From NCBI GenBank assembly GCA_947066955.1, contig CAMTAF010000001.1, positions 55,575 to 119,574 on the forward strand: 64,000 nucleotides of DNA. Reading direction: 5' to 3'. Position 1 is the stretch's first letter. Each line of letters opens with the position of its first letter. Origin of the DNA: an uncultured Hungatella sp. (lineage in GTDB: Bacteria > Bacillota > Clostridia > Lachnospirales > Lachnospiraceae). The position numbers and the translations under genes are program-made. Shown one piece after another: positions 9,117-18,591 of this stretch. The notes beneath the pieces were generated by a model, which worked only from the letters and a program-made list of their open reading frames with translations, ran no database searches and was not told the origin of the DNA.

Positions 9117-9519
9117 TTTCCTTCTCCTCCATTTTAAATCATTCCTGTTCTTTTCATGTCTGCTTCTAAAACTTCAACCGACAGCCCATAACCGACAAAT
9201 CCTGCCAGCCCTTTGTACAGGCTATCTCCGCAAAGGATTCATTCAATGTCTGATTACTCTGCAAACCTAATTTTCACATGCTCCCCTCCCTCGTATAGCA
9301 CATTCCAGTTTATCCGCCCTTCACTGCTTTTCCATTAATTATAGCATAATGACATATAAGTAAAATATTATATCTATCTGTTTCATGGACTATTTTCCTT
9401 TTTATATGAAAAAGCAATTACTTTTTCAGTAAAATAATGAATATTATTCAACTATACTTTTATCCAATTGGTCATATATAACAATGCTGTCCCGGGTCAT
9501 GTAAAACTCGGGCAGGCTT

Positions 9520-10539
9520 CTATGATGGGAGAAACAGGCCGGAAGTGTGTATTTTCCGGTACTCTTGTGGAGAGCATTGAAACATTTCCTCAAAAACTCG
9601 GTAAAAAAAAGAACTGTTTTCATAACCGATGTCATTCATAATCTGCACAATAGAGATGGAGGTATTTTCCAGAAAGTAGGCTGCCTGCCTTAGCCTTCTC
9701 AGGCGAAGCAGCTGATTAAACGTATTTCCGGTCTGCTCCTTTAACAAATGGCTCAGATAGTTGGCAGTATATCCGTTTCGCCGGGCTATTTCCTGCAGTG
9801 TGGCTTCCTTGTAGTCGCAGTCTATATATTTTAAGATTTTTAATACCAGAGCCTGTTTGGGGTCTCGGCTTCTGACCTGCAATTCAGACGCGAATTCAGA
9901 CAGGTTCATTAGCAGCAGGCCCATAGTTGTCTGATTGATTGTATTTATCCCAGGCCGTTTTTCGATCAGGTTCCAGATTATATTTTCCAAAAGATTTTCG
10001 ATAGGAAGTATTTCTTTTGTATGAAACAGAAGATAATTGTTCGGTTGTTTCGCGGAAGAAAGCAGTGAAAAAATAAAATCGCGGAGAATGTCCGGCTTCT
10101 CAAGCATAGCCATGGGATGCAGAAAAAATTCAGGCAGCATAATGATATTAATAATGATATCCTCTTCTTTGCATGGAAAAATCTCATGTTTGGCATACTG
10201 GTTCAGGAGCAGCAGATCTCCTTCCTTCAGCGTCATTTTTTTCAAATATTCATCCCGCATGGTAAATTCTCCTGACAAGACGCAGACAAGACTAATAAAA
10301 TTATGAGAATGCATGGGAAAATACAAAAACCGGGGATGCTGGTGGATTTCAATCAAATGTCCCTTTTCAAGCAGTTTGCGAATATCTATCATATATTCTT
10401 CGCGCTCCGCAACCAGTCCGTATTCCTCAGGAAATTTATCTGAACGATTATGAGTCCCGGCCATTTCCCTGTGTGCCGACTCTGTTTCTGAGAGTGGGCG
10501 CAATCTGTCAATGATGTGATGGTACATAATATCCTCCAT
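9520..10539 (-). CDS. AraC family regulator with N-terminal cupin
   Basis: C-terminal HTH: LQEIARRNGYTANYLSHLLKEQTGNTFNQLL ... IMNDIGYENSSFFYRVFEEMFQCSPQEYRK. Confidence 0.9.
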   Translation of the reverse strand: MEDIMYHHIIDRLRPLSETESAHREMAGTHNRSDKFPEEYGLVAEREEYMIDIRKLLEKGHLIEIHQHPRFLYFPMHSHNFISLVCVLSGEFTMRDEYLKKMTLKEGDLLLLNQYAKHEIFPCKEEDIIINIIMLPEFFLHPMAMLEKPDILRDFIFSLLSSAKQPNNYLLFHTKEILPIENLLENIIWNLIEKRPGINTINQTTMGLLLMNLSEFASELQVRSRDPKQALVLKILKYIDCDYKEATLQEIARRNGYTANYLSHLLKEQTGNTFNQLLRLRRLRQAAYFLENTSISIVQIMNDIGYENSSFFYRVFEEMFQCSPQEYRKIHTSGLFLPS

Positions 10540-10769
10540 TCAGAAGCGGTGAAGCTTTTATTCCGTTTATTCCTGTGGGCAGCGAGCCAGGCGGGCATTC
10601 TCGCATGCACATTTGGCAACTGCCGAGGGAGTAAACCCCCGCTGCCTGCAGAGGGGGTCTTGACTCCTGTTTGAGTATAGCAAAAAAATATTTTGATGTC
10701 TACAAAACATATACGGTCCTATTTTAGCACACATAATGTTATAGGCGGTTTGCGCTCATGGATTTACAA

Positions 10770-11236
10770 TGAATTCCGGAGGCAAGCCGAAAACTGGCAG
10801 CCTATATAAAAGAGCGTTTGGGGGCAGAGCCGATTGGCTGTTGCAAACTGAACAATCAAAGGCTCACGAAAAACGACAGAGCCGTTATTCTTTGCTTAAA
10901 TTGTGCCAGAGTCATAGAAAAACAGGCAGTTTACGGCAGTATGGTATTTGTATGGGAACTGATCGACCAGGATGAAAACTTCCATTTCCCGGATTATGGC
11001 GGAAGAACTGGACGAAAGCTATGACCAGAGGAATTTCTGTGCCGGGGCGGATATCCTGTTGGGAGGGAACCAGAAAACAAAAATGAGCAGGACAGAACAG
11101 GAGGCGTTTTTTCATAACAGGTATGATTCCGTACCTACGGATAAAATCGTATCCTAATTGTAAATTCTGCAATGACGGCGTAAGCATGAGCGCTAAAACA
11201 GGAAAACACATTTTGGAACTGCTGTTTCCAGAATAG
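10770..11236 (+). pseudogene. decayed Cys-motif protein (multiple frames)
   Basis: AAYIKERLGAEPIGCCKLNNQRLTKNDRAVILCLNCARVIEKQ...ENFHFPDYGG, then another frame EELDESYDQRNFCAGADILLGG...EQEAFFHNRYDSVPTDK, then another frame NCKFCNDGVSMSAKTGKHILELLFPE*. Confidence 0.65.
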
Positions 11237-11264
11237 ACTTACTAATTAGAAAGAGGAAAAGAAG

Positions 11265-12206
11265 ATGAAACTGGTATTTTTAGAGCCTTTGGGAATTTCC
11301 CAGAAGCAGTTAAAGGGGATGGCCGACTCGGCTTTAGGGAATCGGGCTGAGGTGGTCTATTATGACACAAGAGTGGAGGACACGGCTGCGCTGATTGAGA
11401 GAAGCAAAGACGCTGATTGCGTGGTACTGTCCAACTTTAAGTATGGGAAGGATGTCATTTCCCAGTGCCCGAACCTTAAGATGATTTGTGTGGCATTTAC
11501 AGGGGTTGACCATGTGGACGTAGGTTACTGCAGAGAAAGGGGGATTACGGTATGTAACTGTGCCGGATATTCTACGGAGGCAGTGGCTGATCTGGTATTT
11601 GGGTTTGCCATTGATCTGGCAAGGAATGTGATTGCCTGTGACAGAGCGGTAAGGGAAGGCAGGACAAAAGAAGGTCTGGTCGGGTATGAGCTGGAAGGGA
11701 AATCCTTTGGCGTTATTGGAGCCGGAGCCATCGGCGCCCGTGTAATCCGCATTGCCCAAGCTTTCGGATGTCGGGTATATGCGTTTAACAGAACAAAGAA
11801 AGAGATGGAAGGCGTTACGTTTGTATCCCTGGATGAACTTCTGGAAATAAGTGATATTGTATCCTTGCATGTTCCTCTCAATGACGCGACTCGGGGGCTG
11901 ATTGGAAAAGAGCAGTTGGCAAGGATGAAAAAAACCGCTTTTTTGATTAATACGGCCAGAGGCCCTATCGTGGACAGCGCCGCTTTGGCAGAGGCATTAA
12001 AGAATCATGTAATTGCCGGCGCGGCTGTGGACGTGTTTGAGATGGAGCCGCCGGTATCCTCTGATCATGTACTTTTTGACTGTCCCAATCTGATTGCCAC
12101 ACCCCATGTGGCATTTGCGTCAGAACAGGCATTTGAAAAGAGGGCCATGATTGTCTGTGAGAATATTAAACAGTGGATGGATGGTACACCCCAGAATGTG
12201 ATTTAA
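11265..12206 (+). CDS. D-isomer specific 2-hydroxyacid dehydrogenase
   Basis: FGVIGAGAIGARVIRIAQAFG Rossmann motif; LINTARGPIVDSAALAEAL; HVAFASEQ. Confidence 0.93.
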   Translation: MKLVFLEPLGISQKQLKGMADSALGNRAEVVYYDTRVEDTAALIERSKDADCVVLSNFKYGKDVISQCPNLKMICVAFTGVDHVDVGYCRERGITVCNCAGYSTEAVADLVFGFAIDLARNVIACDRAVREGRTKEGLVGYELEGKSFGVIGAGAIGARVIRIAQAFGCRVYAFNRTKKEMEGVTFVSLDELLEISDIVSLHVPLNDATRGLIGKEQLARMKKTAFLINTARGPIVDSAALAEALKNHVIAGAAVDVFEMEPPVSSDHVLFDCPNLIATPHVAFASEQAFEKRAMIVCENIKQWMDGTPQNVI

Positions 12207-12354
12207 ACTCCAAAAGCTCATTTAATTCCATGTCTTGCTCAAAAAATGTGTCAAAAATTTACTTCTTGCCTGAAAGCAAAAACCGTGATATCCTTAGAAA
12301 GAAATTATTTCCAAATAATAACATAAGGATTTCATGATGTAAGGAGAATACAAT

Positions 12355-13050
12355 TTGACACAAAAAAATCAAAGCCTTGTCAGTCATACGGTGGAACGCC
12401 TGCTTTATATCCTCACTGAGGAGCAGGCGTTTCAGCCCGGGGAGCGGCTGCCTAATGAAGTTAAGCTTGCGTCTTCTTTAAACGTAGGCCGCTCTACGCT
12501 TCGAGAGGCCATAGCGCTCCTGAAAGAAAAAGGGATATTAGAGTCTAAAAAGGGAAGCGGAACCTACTTAATCGATATGAATGCTAACCGAACAACAACC
12601 ATTGACGCAGAGAAGGGCACTTATAAGCTGCGGGATATCATGGAACTTCGTCTTCAATTAGAACCCGGTGCCATTGCGCTTGCAGTACAGCGCGGGGATG
12701 ATGCTGAGATTGAAAGAATCGTTGAAACTGGTGAGGAATTGTGCGCATTGATTGCTGAAAGCGAAAATCGGATCGAATGTGAGCAAAGTTTTCACCGGCA
12801 GATTATAGAGGCCACTAAAAATGAATTGTTTGAAAATATGATTCCCATGATTTCATGTTCAATCGAAGACGCCATTACCAGTAAGCGGTCCATTGGAAAA
12901 CTTGCAACCGATACCGCTATGGATGTCATGACCATGGTGGAGACTTTTCGGCAGAAAGACGCGCTTGCAGCACATCATGCCATGGAGATTCATTTACACC
13001 ATATTGTGGATGCCCTTAATCTGAATTGCGGAAAATACAAGCTATACTAA
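12355..13050 (+). CDS. FadR/GntR family transcriptional regulator
   Basis: PGERLPNEVKLASSLNVGRSTLREAIALLKEKGILESKKGSGTYL; TTG start with upstream RBS. Confidence 0.9.
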   Translation: MTQKNQSLVSHTVERLLYILTEEQAFQPGERLPNEVKLASSLNVGRSTLREAIALLKEKGILESKKGSGTYLIDMNANRTTTIDAEKGTYKLRDIMELRLQLEPGAIALAVQRGDDAEIERIVETGEELCALIAESENRIECEQSFHRQIIEATKNELFENMIPMISCSIEDAITSKRSIGKLATDTAMDVMTMVETFRQKDALAAHHAMEIHLHHIVDALNLNCGKYKLY

Positions 13051-13061
13051 TAGGATACAAA

Positions 13062-13105
13062 ATGCCGATTTGCGGCGTGATTAAAACCACATCGCAAATC
13101 GGCAT
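13062..13105. terminator. intrinsic terminator-like hairpin
   Basis: ATGCCGATTTGCG / CGCAAATCGGCAT, 13-bp perfect, between convergent genes. Confidence 0.8.
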
Positions 13106-13127
13106 ATCTTCTTTTTGAACGCTTATT

Positions 13128-14162
13128 TTATTCATATCCCCAGGATTTCATACCCGGCTCATAACCTTCCTGATCAAGGACTTCTTTCAGCTTAAATACA
13201 GCGCTTTCATCCCACTTTCCATACAACGTTACCTTTGAAAGGGCTTCATCAAAATCTGCCAAATCCTTTTCTGAAAATGCTATATCCGGCACGGCACAGT
13301 TTGACCGAACAAATTCTTCCTTCATTGCGCCGGCAATAGGAACAATAAAATCTCTGCGATAGAGCAGCCAGGCCAAAGCAGCCTGTGCATAAGAACAGTT
13401 TTTCAAGGCAGAGACCTTATCTAAAACGTCCAGAAGCGGCTGATTCTTAAGAATTGTCTCGTCACTGTAACGGGACGAGAACCGCTTCGCATTATCATTT
13501 TCATACACCATACCCGGCTTTATCATCCCCGTCAGGAAACCGCCGCCAAGGGGCATATAGGGCACAAATCCAATTCCGTACTTTTCACAGGCATCCAGGA
13601 CGCCATCTGTCTCCGGGTCTCTTTCCATCAGAGAGTATTCATTTTGAATCGCAGAAAGCGGTGTGACTGCCTGGGCAATTTCAATATGCTCCGCCGTCGC
13701 CCGGGACATGCCCCATCCCCGAATTTTTCCTTTTTTAATGAACTCACCCATATAACCGGCAACTTCATCCAACGGCACATCATCAGTTACCCGGTGCATA
13801 TAATAAATGTCGACATAATCTGTTCCCAGCCGTTTTAAAGAATCGTCAAGTCTACCTTCGATCTGTTCTTTTACCGTCCCCTTGCTCGGATCGGTAACCG
13901 GCCGGAGCTCCGGATTATACTTTGTGGTAAGAACAACCTGATGGCGAATCGGTTTCAATGCTTCCCCCACTAAAATCTCATTGTGGCCATCTGCATATGC
14001 GTCTGCCGTATCAAATAATGTTGTACCCAGCTCATAGGCGAGACGCATCAGCCGAATACTTTCTTCTCTCTTTGGCGGATTGCCATGACCATGAGAATAA
14101 TCCATACAGCCTAAGCCCATTTCACCGACTTCAATTTGACCCAATTTTCTTGTTTTCATCAA
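13128..14162 (-). CDS. aldo/keto reductase
   Basis: KLGQIEVGEMGLGCMDYSHGHG ... LFDTADAYADGHNE. Confidence 0.93.
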   Translation of the reverse strand: MMKTRKLGQIEVGEMGLGCMDYSHGHGNPPKREESIRLMRLAYELGTTLFDTADAYADGHNEILVGEALKPIRHQVVLTTKYNPELRPVTDPSKGTVKEQIEGRLDDSLKRLGTDYVDIYYMHRVTDDVPLDEVAGYMGEFIKKGKIRGWGMSRATAEHIEIAQAVTPLSAIQNEYSLMERDPETDGVLDACEKYGIGFVPYMPLGGGFLTGMIKPGMVYENDNAKRFSSRYSDETILKNQPLLDVLDKVSALKNCSYAQAALAWLLYRRDFIVPIAGAMKEEFVRSNCAVPDIAFSEKDLADFDEALSKVTLYGKWDESAVFKLKEVLDQEGYEPGMKSWGYE

Positions 14163-14344
14163 TCGACCTCCGATTTTTCATAGAATTTTGATAAGTCCAT
14201 CATAAATGAATTTGAGGAATTTGTCAATATTAATCAGACAAATTTTCAATTTTGTCTGTTTAATATTGCATCAAATTGTAGTGCACAAGTCATATTTGCA
14301 TATCCCATCAGAACTGCTTTCTTATCCTGTATTTCCAGTACCTT

Positions 14345-14590
14345 GTGCAGTTCTTCTACAGGGAACTCCTAAAACGGAACTTCCTGATGATGGATAAGAC
14401 ACCGATCCAGGTGCTGAAAGAGTCGGACAAAAGGACACAGAGCAAATCTTATGTGTGGCTGATGCGTTCCGGTAAGGATGGCCTTGAACCCTTGCTGCTA
14501 TACCAGTATTCCCAGGCCAAGAATAGAGATAATGCAGTGGAGCTGCTAAAAGGCTCCCAGTCGGGGCTGTACCTGATGGTGGATGGTTTC
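14345..14590 (+). mobile_element. IS66-family transposase fragment
   Basis: LLKRNFLMMDKTPIQVLKESDKRTQSKSYVWLMRSGKDGLEPLLLYQYSQAKNRDNAVELL...GLYLMVDG; truncated at both ends. Confidence 0.75.
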
Positions 14591-14699
14591 CTTTCAGCGC
14601 CAGCACATAGTCCGCCCTTCTTGAATGGATTTTTTCCGCTATTTTGATCTGGGTTCCCATGGCGTCAATTTTAAGGCAAAAGCCGGAGCGCTGCAGCAC
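14579..14699 (-). mobile_element. ISAs1-family transposase fragment
   Basis: LKIDAMGTQIKIAEKIHSRRADYVLALKGN; ~40 codons only. Confidence 0.75.
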
Positions 14700-15187
14700 A
14701 AACCAGGGGCAAACTGTTTCCCGCTGTTCACGGCCATTTCCTGATAGATTTCCTCGTCCGTATATCCTTCCCTGTATGGCCTCCCAAACTTCATGGCGTC
14801 ATAGGAGTCAGCGGCGCAGAGGATTTTTGCCAGAATGCCAACCTCCCGCCTTCCACCATATCCCCTCCCGTCATAGCGCTCATGATGAGCCCTTACGGCT
14901 TCGCAGACTGCGGGAGGGTATCCATAGACGGTATGGCATTTCACCAGCCGGTACTCTTCCTCTGACAATCCGTCGGATTTGTCTAAAATGCAGGCCGGTA
15001 TTGCTAACTTTCCAATATCATGGAGCCTAGACGCCATGGACAGTTCTTTTAATGTTTGGGATTCCACGCCCAGAGTACACCTGATTTTCATAGCATGATC
15101 CATGACCCTCAGCGAATGCCTGTAGGTCCAGTCACTGTGTTTCTTTAATCTCTTCAATTGACATCTTGTTATCTTCTCATAATCCAT
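14639..15187 (-). CDS. HD / HD-GYP-like domain protein, C-terminus replaced by ISAs1-derived sequence
   Basis: SRLHDIGKLAIPACILDKSDGLSEEEYRLVKCHTVYGY ... VRAHHERYDGRGYGG; tail CCSAPAFALKLTPWEPRSK overlaps the ISAs1 fragment out of frame. Confidence 0.75.
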   Translation of the reverse strand: MDYEKITRCQLKRLKKHSDWTYRHSLRVMDHAMKIRCTLGVESQTLKELSMASRLHDIGKLAIPACILDKSDGLSEEEYRLVKCHTVYGYPPAVCEAVRAHHERYDGRGYGGRREVGILAKILCAADSYDAMKFGRPYREGYTDEEIYQEMAVNSGKQFAPGLCCSAPAFALKLTPWEPRSK

Positions 15188-15411
15188 TCATCCTGCCTCC
15201 CTGTTACAATGTTATGGAAACCCGTAGACCAATTAAGAAAACACCGGGATAAAGCATGAAAAAAGGACCCCCGTTTCCAGGAATCCTGTTTTTCTAATCC
15301 TATTTGATTTTAACTTTCCGTTTCATCAAACCATTCCCTGATGACGGAAACCCCAACTTCGACAGCACTGACTATGATTTCTGCTGCCTGGCCTGGCAGG
15401 AATCTGACATT

Positions 15412-15957
15412 GCAGAACATATTCCAAAAGGAATTTTTGCAAATGTGTAATTAACGCTTGCTCTAAATCACTTTCATAAAAATCATCATTAGGTGTCAGC
15501 CCAAGAAATTCCAACACATAAGGGTCACGAATAAAATCTTCTGGTTTCTTCGCTGACTCTAATGTCTGTATTTCCTGTGCAACTTGCTTTTTATTTTTAC
15601 TGGATAATAACCTTTCATAAAAGAAGGAATTTATCTGACGTTCAAGCTGCCTAGTACTCCATTGGGATTTTACAGCTTCCTGCATATAAAATTCTCGTGC
15701 ATTTTCATTCTCTACTCGCATCAGAAGCCGATAATGTGTCCAACTCAACTCAATTCGCTACGCAATGCGTAGCTATTTGGAAATGTTAAATAAAATTGCC
15801 GCATATTTTTCAAGTTTGCAACGGTAAATCCTTTTCCAAAATCTTGAGTCATTTGCTTTGACAATTCTTTCAATAGACCTGTCCCATACTCCGCCTTTTC
15901 ATTACCGCCCTGTTCTTCAATGATTGATTTTCCTATATTCCAATAAGCTTCAACCAT
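15412..15957 (-). pseudogene. DUF1016/PDDEXK (YhcG-like) nuclease, frameshifted and C-terminally truncated
   Basis: VEAYWNIGKSIIEEQGGNEKAEYGTGLLKELSKQMTQDFGKGFTVANLKNMRQFYLTFP... and LSWTHYRLLMRVENENAREFYMQEAVKSQWSTRQLERQINSFFYERLLSS in different frames. Confidence 0.8.
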
Positions 15958-16106
15958 TGCAAAATTAGCTGTTTGATAGACTTTATTTCTTGCCGAAATT
16001 AAAATTTCTTTGATTTCGTTTAAAAAGATGCATTCATCTTGTCAACTCCATCATTTCATTTACAGATTATTTATTAGCACTTCTTTTTGAATTATCAAGT
16101 AATAGT

Positions 16107-16365
16107 TTACAGCACTTCTGCAACAGCAATTTTCGTAAGAGTATCCGCTTTTTCTCGCCCTTCAGTATCACTTACCTCTGCCATTAATTCATTTGCCACC
16201 CGCTCTCTATCATACTTCAATCGTTCTAGCATCGGCTTATGCTTTATTTCAAAACTTTTAAATATATCATCCCAAGTAAGCGCATATACTTCACAATTAT
16301 CTACCTGGAATACTAACCCAACTTTTCCTTTATCTTCAAATGCTTTATATAGATACAAGAACCAA
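16107..16365 (-). pseudogene. C-terminal fragment of an unidentified protein
   Basis: AWFLYLYKAFEDKGKVGLVFQVDNCEVYALTWDDIFKSFEIKHKPMLERLKYDRERVANELMAEV; fused to the truncated PIN gene in a different frame from the longest ORF N-terminus. Confidence 0.45.
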
Positions 16366-16444
16366 GCGCCGTTGCTGTGTCGGTTCTTTTGGTCAGCAGA
16401 GAAGAAATAAGGACATTCGTATCGAAAACTGCGTAATACCTCAT
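16366..16444 (-). pseudogene. N-terminal stub (~26 aa) of a PIN-domain toxin
   Basis: ATG at 16444 overlapping the antitoxin stop (ATGA): MRYYAVFDTNVLISSLLTKRTDTATAL then unrelated sequence; FDTNVLISSLL is the classic PIN start. Confidence 0.75.
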
Positions 16445-16743
16445 TCTCTTGCCTTCCTTTTTGCTCTCGATGCGCGGATTTCGGCATTGATCTCATCAAG
16501 TGACATCTCCGGAAGACCTGCCGCCTCTGCCCGGAGATCATCAATTGCCCTTTGTGCCTCAATTCTCGTCATACGGGTTTCAGGCAATACCGCCGGAAAA
16601 GGAAGTCCTCTTACCATTCGTGTGCGTTCCATGAACATACGGAATGCCGTATTCAGATCCATACCAAGCGATTCATAGATTGCGACACACTCCTCTCTAA
16701 GCTCTTTATCTGAGCGAAACTGATTTAAAACCTGTTCAGCCAT
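16441..16743 (-). CDS. RelB/DinJ family antitoxin
   Basis: FRSDKELREECVAIYESLGMDLNTAFRMFMERTRMVRGLPF; RBS GGAGGTGTTAAT before ATG 16743. Confidence 0.85.
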   Translation of the reverse strand: MAEQVLNQFRSDKELREECVAIYESLGMDLNTAFRMFMERTRMVRGLPFPAVLPETRMTRIEAQRAIDDLRAEAAGLPEMSLDEINAEIRASRAKRKARE

Positions 16744-16814
16744 ATTAACACCTCCATATCTCAACTACAAATCAAATACAAAAATATTTGATTTGTAGTT
16801 ATAATATATCCCAT

Positions 16815-17578
16815 TTAGAGAAAATAGTCAACCTTGCGGGAATTTTTTGCTTCTTTTTTCGTTGCCTGATTTGTGACCGCGCAGATCTGATCGTCCAGGA
16901 AGCGCATCATGTCCTCGATCCTGTCCCGTGTATTCTTTTTTAATGCTGCCTCCGTAAGGATCTCCTGCCGGGATTCACGGAGATAGGTTATGGCATCACC
17001 GATTTTTTCAATCTGCTTATCGCTGTTCCCCGGCCTGTGAAGTTCATCCTCGCGGACAGTTCTCGCCTTACAATCCGGTCCGCCCTTCTCCACCCAGCTA
17101 CGCATCGCCAGACGATTGACTGATAGCCCCTGTTGTTCCATTTGATTCTGCGGTAAATATCTCCGCAAGGAGCGCAGTAAACAATGCTGGACAAAGCATA
17201 TTTCCCACTGTAGACTCTCTTTTTCCCGACCGTTGACAGGTTCGCCCTGCGCCTCATTTCTGACTGTACCTGCAGGAATATATCTCTTGAAATTATAGCC
17301 TCGTGACAGCCTTCTACATAATATTTCGGAAGAGCGCCGTTATTCTTTGCTCTTTTCTTTTCCAAAATACTTACTGTGCAGGTTTTCTGCAGGAGCGCAT
17401 CCCCAATATACTTCTCATTGGTAAGGATTTGCTTTATATTCGACTCGCACCACTTCTGCCTGATCGGGATCGATGATAAGTTTTCCTTCCTCATCTTCGT
17501 CGAGGTCATTCCATTCCTCAGTTTAAAAGGCGTCCATGTCCTCCTGTGTCCCAATCTCACAGTATTTCCATTCATCAC
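16815..17578 (-). pseudogene. large serine recombinase remnant (recombinase + zinc ribbon region), frameshifted
   Basis: [59 protein letters not shown] ... [30 protein letters not shown]; continues in another frame; catalytic N-terminal domain absent. Confidence 0.85.
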
Positions 17579-17889
17579 CTCCCGATTTTATTCCTTCTGA
17601 ATTTAGGCAATATCATAAATTCTGCTATACTATGGCCAGAATCCCATTTCCGCACATAGGTATTTATCATAACAAATCCCAGAAGCCTGCCTGTTCCCCG
17701 CTCTCTTATAAAACAGGCATCTCTTCCTTCTTCCGTAAAGTAATTTTCAAACCACGGATATTCAAATAATGCATCTTCGTTCATATCATTCTGATCGCTG
17801 AGACTTTCTTCAAATAAAGAATATTGTAAGAGCCTATATAAAAAAACATCCTTTTTACTTTCTTCCACTTTTTCCAATGTAATGTCCAT
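17575..17889 (-). pseudogene. GNAT-like acetyltransferase truncated at the acetyl-CoA loop
   Basis: ...[41 protein letters not shown] ends abruptly at the recombinase remnant. Confidence 0.6.
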
Positions 17890-17900
17890 GTATGCTCCTT

Positions 17901-18293
17901 TTACAAACGGTCTTCCGGCAGTTCCATCTCATCCTTCATGCCCACAAAACCATATCGTTCATACAAAAGCCTTCCCATATCCGTTGCCTCTAATGAGATA
18001 TGCTTTACACCTTTTTTCTTCGCTTCTTCTATCAAAAGCTCCAACTCCTGATATATGCTTATTTTCTCATCCAGGTTCTGCAGGTACTCAGCCCATTTCC
18101 TTTGCTCCTCCACTACAGATTTTCTGTGCTGTATCAGCAGATCCATCCGCTCCGTCATCGTGTCGTCTCCCTGATACCGCAGATCAGAATAATGTTTAAT
18201 ATCCCTAACCCGGATAAACCGGAAAAGTTTTTTGCAATTCCTCCAAGTTTCAAGTTTCTTTCCATCTGACATAAGACTGACAGTATGCAGCAA
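17901..18293 (-). pseudogene. chimeric ORF: MerR-family C-terminus joined to GNAT C-terminus
   Basis: DIKHYSDLRYQGDDTMTERMDLLIQHRKSVVEEQRKWAEYLQNLDEKISIYQEL (MerR tail) followed by EEAKKKGVKHISLEATDMGRLLYERYGFVGMKDEMELP (GNAT tail). Confidence 0.65.
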
Positions 18294-18501
18294 ATGCTGA
18301 TCTGTCGATCTCTGTCAGAACTCCCATCTGATTCAGTTTTTCACTTAGTCGTTTCCACTCTTCCCGTGCATCCGGGAGCAGCCACTTCGGACAGTCGGGC
18401 ATTCCCTTACCCGGAACCGGTTCTTTTGTGTTCAGCTTTCTCTTTCCCGGATTGCCTTCCAGCTTTTTCACAGCTGTAGGCTTCGGCTTTCTACCTGCCA
18501 T
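18250..18501 (-). pseudogene. P27-family phage terminase small subunit, N-terminal fragment
   Basis: MAGRKPKPTAVKKLEGNPGKRKLNTKEPVPGKGMPDCPKWLLPDAREEWKRLSEKLNQMGVLTEIDRSAFAAYCQSYVRWKE. Confidence 0.85.
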
Positions 18502-18591
18502 AGGGCATCACCCTCCTTCCTTCATTTTTCCATAATAAAAGGATCATGCTCTTCACATGATCCCTCGTAATACTCTTTATATATGATTGCT

